From assembly GCF_006476045.1 (NCBI RefSeq), contig NZ_SRZY01000027.1, forward strand, positions 186,001 through 250,000: DNA of 64,000 nucleotides, in the 5' to 3' direction. Below, piece after piece: positions 53,598 to 60,445 of the stretch. Source of the stretch: Sphingobacterium lumbrici (GTDB lineage Bacteria > Bacteroidota > Bacteroidia > Sphingobacteriales > Sphingobacteriaceae). Both the position numbers and the translations under genes were made by a program. Under the pieces are notes generated by a model, which did no database searches, was not told the origin of the DNA, and worked only from the letters and a program-made list of their open reading frames with translations. Within the stretch, counting starts at the first letter, position 1. Each line of letters starts with the position of its first letter.

Positions 53598-53922
53598 AGT
53601 GGGCAGCCCCGGTGGAGCATTCTAATAGAGCTCTACATGCATTTATCGACTTCGCTAGATGAAAACTAACTTTGCCGCTCCTCTATCTGGGTAGTTCAAT
53701 ATTATGCTTATATTGTAAGATGATGATAAACACCACTAAGCAACAAAAGCTCAAGATTCCTTTATGGATATCAGTTCTAGTATTTGGGTTGATCCTACTA
53801 GCTAGTAACTTTATACCAGAAATTCCTTGCATTTTAGAAATTACCTAAACTGAAACGTTTTGGCTTGCACCGCAATTCCAGCAAAAAACAGAAAACGTAG
53901 AACTCAACGATCGCTGCCCACT
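53598..53922 (-). ncRNA. Candidate RT-associated structured RNA closed by a 10-bp inverted repeat
   Basis: On the minus strand the 5' end reads AGTGGGCAGC (53922-53913) and the 3' end GCTGCCCACT (53607-53598), perfect complements 305 bases apart. They span almost the entire gap between the helicase stop (53929) and the RT start (53581). Inside: a hairpin with ACGTTTT and AAAACGT arms around a TTGC/GCAA inner stem and a T6 run; the 12-bp palindrome TACTAGCTAGTA; and the palindrome TAGAGCTCTA. DRT2- and DRT9-type RTs are known to use an RNA encoded just upstream on the same strand. Position, length and closing stem fit that. Transcription is not shown. Confidence 0.6.
53720..53848 (+). CDS. Possible 42-residue membrane peptide antisense to the RT-associated RNA
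   Basis: ATG ATG start at 53720, stop 53846-53848. After a short basic start (MMINTTKQQKLK) comes one hydrophobic helix (about 14-33). The frame is open further upstream to 53663 (61 codons in all). It runs on the strand that cDNA copied from the candidate RNA would have. It may be chance, a toxin-like peptide, or an ORF revealed by reverse transcription. No promoter was found. Confidence 0.35.
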   Translation: MMINTTKQQKLKIPLWISVLVFGLILLASNFIPEIPCILEIT

Positions 53923-53928
53923 AATTTT

Positions 53929-56900
53929 TTATAGCAATATACTGCTTATGTAACTGTTTGCATTCTCTTTTTGAAAAAATACATTCACATTGTTAAAATC
54001 TTTAATCGACAAATTATCCTTCCATTGAACCTCTAGGTACGAAGTGTTGGAAATAATGTAGGAATCCAACTCTATACCACTTTCAATAACCTGCGGTTGT
54101 ATCTTTTCCTTAATGACTTTATGAAACTGAATTTTCGGATCATTAATCCCTTTAGAATTACGAATACCTTTGGGATCAATAAATTTGATGTGTTGTTTCC
54201 CGCCTCTAATGATCCATAATATAAAATCCGGATAGAAATTATTTCCATCTGTAAAAAAACCTAAGCCCTTCTTACTTTGGTTGCGCAGCACGTGCACTTC
54301 TATTTCCCTCAGCGATTCCTGATTTTTTAAAGTGTAATCTACTAAATCATCTAAAAACTGCTTTTCGGACACGTCTAAGGCTATCGGACTTACCTGTATT
54401 TGGTTTTGATAGTTTTTGCCCAGATAAACCAAAGGCTTATACAAATGCAATAGATTGTCGAAGGCACTGGCTTCTGATGCTATTTGAATATGTGAAAAGG
54501 CTGGTTCTAAAACCGTTGTTTTCAACTCTTCAATTTTGTTTTGAAACTGAACGACATCTTCCTCAGTGTTTAACCTAAAGTCGTATTCCAGGACAAAATT
54601 CTCATCAGCACCATTTAAAATAATAGCTTCTACGTGATTGGAATGAAATTCATTTTTGTAAAAGAGATAAAACTGCTCAATGTATTTTTTTAGTAATGTA
54701 ACGGCTAATTCTTGCCAAATAGCTACATTTTCGTACCTCGAAAATTCTAAATGATGGGCAGGAATGTACAAATTATACCAAGATACATTTTGCATGATGC
54801 TTTTCAAATCTTCTAACTGAATGCCTAAATTGTAATAACTTTTATCAGCCTTATGATTTTGAATTTCTAAATAAATCGCATTCCAATTGAGTAAAGAAAT
54901 ATGATTGGCATTTAAAAAGCCATTGTTTTTAGCCATTGCCGCACCAGACGTTTTTTTCTCTAGAACATCAATTTTTGGATACCAATCAAGTTCAACCAAT
55001 CTGCCATCAAACACTTTCTCGTTGTAAACCAACGCAAGTATGATATTCCGTTTAAAGTTTTCGCTTTCCTTTACGGCAATGAGTTTGAGTTTGTTTTGCG
55101 CGACAATTTCTTTTTGAACCGTAGGAATGTTAATGGTAATCCAAGAAGAGTCATTTACCGGCAAACCTTCTTCTTCCAAGAACGATTTGAACTGCTCCAT
55201 GTAGTCGGCTTTTACACCAAAGATTTGTAGCGTTTCTAAATGGCGAAGCAAAGGCTTGATTTGTTTGATGGTTTCTGGTTTTTGATAATCATCTAACCCT
55301 GTAGACCGTTTCAGCGAAAATTGATATCCTTTCAATCGCACGCCACGCCCAAATAGTTGTATAATTTGCGAACCTTCCGATTTTCCTACATTCATTAACC
55401 CCATAGACGATACTCGCCAAGAAGACCAACCTTCGGAGAATTTTTTGGAACCAATCAGCAAATTAATCGGAGAAGTGTCTTCATTGATTTTCTTAAACAA
55501 AGAATCAGAAAAATCTTTTTCGCTACCTAAGACATTGTTGTTGATGGCCAGCTGATACAAGGTTTTTTCATCTCCCACATTGATCACACCAAAGTAATCG
55601 TTATCGCCTACACGCAAGCCCAGTTCGCCATCGGCACCTTTCAGATTGTCTAGGTACAAATTGGCGCCAAGCGTAGTATTATTAAAAACCAATTCGTTGA
55701 TTTGCGTAAAAATTGTTTGCGCATCCAGATTTTGATCTAACAAATAGCTGAAAGACGTTTCGAAAATTGAAAAGCCTTTTTTATCGACCAATCCGGCTTT
55801 GTTATGAACCACCTCATCTATCTGCTGAATAGAAACGGTTGGATTTTTCAAAAAATCGGTTAAGAAATAAATGATTTCCAACACGTCCGAAACTTCTTTG
55901 CCGCCTTCTTTTCTTACAGCATTCACTTTACCACCTACAAAAACCCACAAAGGTTTGTGCAAGAGAAAATCTCGCAAAGACGTTTTTTGCTCTTTAAACA
56001 ACAACTGTTGCTGAAAGAACGAAACCAAATTGGCAGTGAGATACAATTTTCGGTATCGATCATCATCATTTTTTAAGTTGAGAATGCGGTAATCTTTACC
56101 ATAACCATCTTCATAAAAATATTTATAGGAGTAGTCAAACAAAATACTCTTGGCATATTCTTGTGTAAATTCTGATTTTTTAGCACCTGAAGCAGCATTG
56201 ATGGCCTGTCCAAAAGTAGCCGAGTATTCGAAAGCAAAGCCTGTTTGACTGAGTTTGTCGCGATATTTTTTCCAGCTGTCGCCACTCATTCCACCGTGAC
56301 CTTCATCAATCAAAACCAGATTATCGCTTTCAAAACTATCTACGGCTACGGTTTTGTCGCCACTGCTTTCTGCCAGTTTGGTAATTTCCAACACTTCTAC
56401 TTCCTTACCCGAAAACATCTCGGGCGTTTTCTTACTAAAACTGTTTGCCTGTATGTTTGAGAATTTAAACTCAGCCAAATGTTGTTTGCTCAATCCTTCG
56501 TTTGGGGTTATGAGTAACACTTTGTTTTGGTGGTGTACATTGTAGTGATTGGCGTAATGTAGATATTGCTTGATGTTGATGTGCATAAGCAAGGTTTTTC
56601 CCGAACCTGTAGCATTCCAAAAGGCTAGTTTGTTCAAACTTTGCAAAGTAAATGGAGATGCAATAAAAACATCCTTTGCTTTTTTACTCCCGATTTTCGC
56701 TATTAGTTCGTATTGCTTTTGATTAAACGTTATCACATACGCATTCAGATCTGCCAGCAATTTTACCTTATTCTGAAAATACTTATCCAAATACACTTCC
56801 GTAAAAAGCAAAGACAAATACTGAAAATATTTCCAGGTTATCTGTTCTTCCCGGTTTTCGGAGATTTGCTTGGTGTAGCGAACGATGTTTTCATCATAGG

Positions 56901-57126
56901 TTTGCAACATCGTGTGTGTAAGATGTTCAGACCCATACAAATGACTGATGAGCGTTTGTAGATAAAAAGTATTACCTTCTTCGGTATAGCCTTCGTTTAC
57001 AGACAATTTGAGGTCGGTGAAAATTTCAACGCCTTTTTTACCGATGATTTTTTTGCCAATGCTGTCTATACCAAAAAGCGACAGCATATATTTATTGAGT
57101 ACGAGTTTGTCGTGAAAGTTTGCCAT
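53929..57126 (-). CDS. Type III restriction-like helicase-nuclease (Res subunit)
   Basis: 1065 residues. SF2 helicase motifs: ATGSGKT (172-178), DEGH (274-277), SATF, and QLFGRGVRL for motif VI. The C-terminal region holds a PD-(D/E)xK-type nuclease: YPDFILW, then FIDPKGI, where Asp replaces the usual Glu of ExK. In type III systems this subunit translocates and cuts with the Mod subunit, which lies three genes upstream. It is 11 bases after a DUF262 gene and is followed by the RT-associated RNA. It is larger than the Res of classic EcoP systems (about 970). Confidence 0.88.
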   Translation of the reverse strand: MANFHDKLVLNKYMLSLFGIDSIGKKIIGKKGVEIFTDLKLSVNEGYTEEGNTFYLQTLISHLYGSEHLTHTMLQTYDENIVRYTKQISENREEQITWKYFQYLSLLFTEVYLDKYFQNKVKLLADLNAYVITFNQKQYELIAKIGSKKAKDVFIASPFTLQSLNKLAFWNATGSGKTLLMHINIKQYLHYANHYNVHHQNKVLLITPNEGLSKQHLAEFKFSNIQANSFSKKTPEMFSGKEVEVLEITKLAESSGDKTVAVDSFESDNLVLIDEGHGGMSGDSWKKYRDKLSQTGFAFEYSATFGQAINAASGAKKSEFTQEYAKSILFDYSYKYFYEDGYGKDYRILNLKNDDDRYRKLYLTANLVSFFQQQLLFKEQKTSLRDFLLHKPLWVFVGGKVNAVRKEGGKEVSDVLEIIYFLTDFLKNPTVSIQQIDEVVHNKAGLVDKKGFSIFETSFSYLLDQNLDAQTIFTQINELVFNNTTLGANLYLDNLKGADGELGLRVGDNDYFGVINVGDEKTLYQLAINNNVLGSEKDFSDSLFKKINEDTSPINLLIGSKKFSEGWSSWRVSSMGLMNVGKSEGSQIIQLFGRGVRLKGYQFSLKRSTGLDDYQKPETIKQIKPLLRHLETLQIFGVKADYMEQFKSFLEEEGLPVNDSSWITINIPTVQKEIVAQNKLKLIAVKESENFKRNIILALVYNEKVFDGRLVELDWYPKIDVLEKKTSGAAMAKNNGFLNANHISLLNWNAIYLEIQNHKADKSYYNLGIQLEDLKSIMQNVSWYNLYIPAHHLEFSRYENVAIWQELAVTLLKKYIEQFYLFYKNEFHSNHVEAIILNGADENFVLEYDFRLNTEEDVVQFQNKIEELKTTVLEPAFSHIQIASEASAFDNLLHLYKPLVYLGKNYQNQIQVSPIALDVSEKQFLDDLVDYTLKNQESLREIEVHVLRNQSKKGLGFFTDGNNFYPDFILWIIRGGKQHIKFIDPKGIRNSKGINDPKIQFHKVIKEKIQPQVIESGIELDSYIISNTSYLEVQWKDNLSIKDFNNVNVFFQKENANSYISSILL

Positions 57127-57137
57127 TTAAGTACATT

Positions 57138-59081
57138 TTAATTTTGAATGAAATCATTTAGCTTATCAACCATTTTCTTATGATGGTCTTCAATACTCAT
57201 TTCATCCCAAGTATCGGCATCATACTCATTCATCATTATATATTGTTTTATAGTGTCATACGCTAATCCAGTTTTGCTGTTCAGTTTAGAATAGTAATTC
57301 TTTTTTGCAGAAGGCAAATGATGATTCAGTTTTGAGTTCTTCTGATGGCTAATTAAACATAGGTTTCCAAAAGAATGTAATGCCTCTTTATCTTCTAAAG
57401 GTCTACCTCCAATAGGATTTTGCGGAAAATAGTGTTCTACCGAACTGCGAAAAGTGAATTCAAAATCGACACCCTCATCGCCTACATCCAATTCATTCCA
57501 AAGTACATAATCCAAAAAATTGAAAACCAAATTATTCTCGATCCTTTTATAATTGAGAAGTGGGTTGTCATAGTTAATCATGGGATAGTCCTCATTTACT
57601 TCTTCAGCATGGTAAATGAGCTGGTTGTATTCTAAATTACTTTCCTTCTCTGTATTCAAAAATCTAAAACAGATTAGTTGCTTGGCGATTTTTTCCAGAT
57701 AAAGCTGATAATCCTCAAAATCTACTTCTTCGGTGTTCATTAAATGAAATAAAGCAGCATTTAACCAATGTTTATAGATCATAGTTGGTGTTGATACATG
57801 AAACATTGAAAGCAACATAACAATGTATTCATTATCCCAATTTTCATCCTTACCAAAAGTATTCACATAGTACCCTTTTTTACCGTCGTTAGATTTAAGT
57901 TTTAGCAAACTCCAGCCTTCTTTATCGGCTACAAATTGCCTTTTAATCACATAGGAATCCATCAACCATTTTCCACGTAGAAGATTAAACATAAAGTCTA
58001 ATACAAATTGCTTAGCTTTTTCTTTGGTCTTGCTTCTGATTGTTTGCTTAAAGAAGTCTATCAACTTTTTGTCATCTAATGAAACGTTACTATTTTCAGT
58101 TTGAATTTTAAGGATATGCAGTAGAAAATTTTGAAAATTAATAGGCGAAGTAAATCGTTCTGAAATTTCGAATATATTTTCTTCATTTGAAAACACTTGG
58201 TTATGATCTAATATTTCAGCGATATTCATTTTGAAATGTTCGTCACCAGCGTCTTTTTGATCATTAAAATCTAAAAATGCCTCAATAAGCGTCTCGGAAT
58301 CTTTAATAAGCAAGGTTGACCAATCTATCCCAAACAGCGATTTTCTTAGCGCCGGTTCAAAACCAAACTGCACATAACGTTCCATATTTTGAACAGCATC
58401 CCAAATGATATGAAACAATTCCTGAAGTTGCTCATTGCCTTCATCTTTTTCATCATACAACGTATCGAGCAACATTGATTTCACCACTTCGTGTTTTTCC
58501 AATTGCTCTCCTCTGTTATTCATTATTTCGAAATAATGATTTAAGTCGGTATCGTGAGGAACTTCAACGCGTAAAATGGTAACATAGTTTTCGAGAAACA
58601 AAGCAAATTGATTTATACTCAAACCACTCTCAGCAAGCTTTGTCTCCAGTTCTATTTCTATGCTATCGTAAGCTTCTTTAATGGTAGAATGGTATTCTTT
58701 GTGACCGTCAAAATAGCCAGCTTTAGCAAAACTCATTGCATTTTGAGACAACGGACGGCTTTCAAAATTCAATATCTGCTTATCAAACCACTCAACTTCC
58801 TTAAATTTATTTTTTAAAACTGACAACATAATCGATAAAGTAGTAAGTCTCTGTTGGCCATCTATTGCATCATAAACAGTTTCTTCATTTATTTTCTGTG
58901 GATAAACCACCAACGTTCCAATATAATAATTTGTTTTTTCGGGTATATAATCAACGATATCCTGGATAAGTTGTAAAATTTCACTTCGTCCCCAGGCGTA
59001 GTTACGCTGATAAATAGGAATTCGGTATTTTCCCGAATTGAATAATTCCTTGATATTGAAAGTTTGTACTTGATGCGACAT
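57138..59081 (-). CDS. DUF262/DUF1524 protein (GmrSD-like, with HNH nuclease)
   Basis: 647 residues. The DUF262 N-terminal half shows YQRNYAW (24-30) and the NTP-sensing DGQQR (74-78) of GmrS-type ParB-fold domains. The C-terminal end has an HNH-type DUF1524 core: EHYFPQN (His 550), FGNLCLIS (Asn 573) and KNSKLNHHLPSAKKNYY. Such proteins are type IV restriction enzymes that cut modified phage DNA. The start ATG at 59081 overlaps the stop of the first DUF262 gene by one base, so the pair is made together. Confidence 0.88.
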   Translation of the reverse strand: MSHQVQTFNIKELFNSGKYRIPIYQRNYAWGRSEILQLIQDIVDYIPEKTNYYIGTLVVYPQKINEETVYDAIDGQQRLTTLSIMLSVLKNKFKEVEWFDKQILNFESRPLSQNAMSFAKAGYFDGHKEYHSTIKEAYDSIEIELETKLAESGLSINQFALFLENYVTILRVEVPHDTDLNHYFEIMNNRGEQLEKHEVVKSMLLDTLYDEKDEGNEQLQELFHIIWDAVQNMERYVQFGFEPALRKSLFGIDWSTLLIKDSETLIEAFLDFNDQKDAGDEHFKMNIAEILDHNQVFSNEENIFEISERFTSPINFQNFLLHILKIQTENSNVSLDDKKLIDFFKQTIRSKTKEKAKQFVLDFMFNLLRGKWLMDSYVIKRQFVADKEGWSLLKLKSNDGKKGYYVNTFGKDENWDNEYIVMLLSMFHVSTPTMIYKHWLNAALFHLMNTEEVDFEDYQLYLEKIAKQLICFRFLNTEKESNLEYNQLIYHAEEVNEDYPMINYDNPLLNYKRIENNLVFNFLDYVLWNELDVGDEGVDFEFTFRSSVEHYFPQNPIGGRPLEDKEALHSFGNLCLISHQKNSKLNHHLPSAKKNYYSKLNSKTGLAYDTIKQYIMMNEYDADTWDEMSIEDHHKKMVDKLNDFIQN

Positions 59082-60445
59082 TAATTGATGTAATAAAGCG
59101 ATTTTAATATTTCTTCGAGTTCACTGATCGACCTTTGTCTTCTGAAATTATAATCAACCGGTCTTCCCAAAGCTTCCTGCGGAGCATAATTGTTTTTAAA
59201 ATCAGCAAACAGATTGTTTTCCAAAACATAGTTATCAACGCTCACAAACTGAATGGCGTAGTATTCTAATCGCAATCGATAGGCCCAAGCAAAGATTTTT
59301 TCAACAGCTTCATTGATGTGGTTAAATCCAAATTTATCTACATAAAAAACCAATGCACACTCAAAAAGCGTTCTTACATAAGTATCGCCGGTACGTTCCC
59401 AACCACCATAGCTTGTTATTGTATGGAAAATATTCTTTGAGTTTTCATTGAGTTTTAGATGGTCTTGGATATTTTTAATAGACATATCAAAAATATCTTT
59501 GTAATATGTGATCATCTCAAAAAATCGTCTTCCGTTTATGATAGGCGCATCCAACTGAAATGGATAAGGCTTCTTGCCCAAATCTATTTGCCGGTGGTAA
59601 CTTTTATTATATTCATCGGTGAAATGATGCAATATTCTCAAAGAATCGGCATATTTAAAATCACCAATTTTTTCTATCGTTAAACCTTTGAAAAGATATA
59701 TCTTATTCTTATCAAATACCTGTGCAGAATCTCCTCGAGACCAAGACCGGATTCTGAATAAATATTCTGCAAATAATTTTGCAAGCTCGTTAGACTGATG
59801 CCTTTCCCATACCGTTACACTTTCCAATTTTAGTTTCTCATCATTTTCAGCATATTCCCTCAAATGATAGGCTTTCAGCAAATCGTGAGGATCCAAATCT
59901 TTGCCTCTGGCATTCTGCGAATCAAAAAACTGAAATGCTTCACTGATGTGTCCAATTTCAAAATAAATAAGTTCGCAATGATTAAGAAAAAACCTTACAA
60001 AGTCTTCATCACACTTTGCTACAGCCCGTTTAGCAACGGTATAATTTCGTTGAATATTATAAGCGGAGGTCTCATTGCTGAAATCAAAATCTACTAGGTT
60101 TTTACTAATTGCTTCTATTTCTTTCTTTAAATGTGGATCTTCAATTTTAATAGTTTCACAAATGGCTCTGAATAGCAAAATACAACTGATGGTACGTTGC
60201 TGCCCATCCACAATATTCAACTCAGGCTTATTAGCATCTTTGTGTACAACCAATGTTCCCAATCTGTAAGCAGACTTTCTCTTAAAGAAATTAACATCTT
60301 CAATTAACTGCGAAATATGTTTCTCACTCCATTTGTAAGGACGTTGATACACAGGAATACTCAAATCCTGCATCTGCAACAGTTGGCTTATGGTAAGGGT
60401 ATCAATTTGAAGGTCTTTCTTCTTTTCCACAACTTGATTTGCCAT
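59081..60445 (-). CDS. DUF262 protein lacking a visible HNH nuclease
   Basis: 454 residues. YQRPYKW (33-39) and DGQQR (80-84) mark the DUF262 domain, but the C-terminal half has no HNH triad like that of the next gene. It may be a regulatory or DNA-binding partner of the nuclease-bearing DUF262 protein. The ATG overlaps the methyltransferase stop by one base (TAATG), and its own stop overlaps the next start by one base, giving tight coupling. Confidence 0.85.
   Translation of the reverse strand: MANQVVEKKKDLQIDTLTISQLLQMQDLSIPVYQRPYKWSEKHISQLIEDVNFFKRKSAYRLGTLVVHKDANKPELNIVDGQQRTISCILLFRAICETIKIEDPHLKKEIEAISKNLVDFDFSNETSAYNIQRNYTVAKRAVAKCDEDFVRFFLNHCELIYFEIGHISEAFQFFDSQNARGKDLDPHDLLKAYHLREYAENDEKLKLESVTVWERHQSNELAKLFAEYLFRIRSWSRGDSAQVFDKNKIYLFKGLTIEKIGDFKYADSLRILHHFTDEYNKSYHRQIDLGKKPYPFQLDAPIINGRRFFEMITYYKDIFDMSIKNIQDHLKLNENSKNIFHTITSYGGWERTGDTYVRTLFECALVFYVDKFGFNHINEAVEKIFAWAYRLRLEYYAIQFVSVDNYVLENNLFADFKNNYAPQEALGRPVDYNFRRQRSISELEEILKSLYYIN

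Noticed and set aside
53582..53620. Longer RT start at 53620
   Set aside because: It adds 13 residues that overlap the closing stem of the RNA candidate. The ATG at 53581 gives a normal basic N-terminus.
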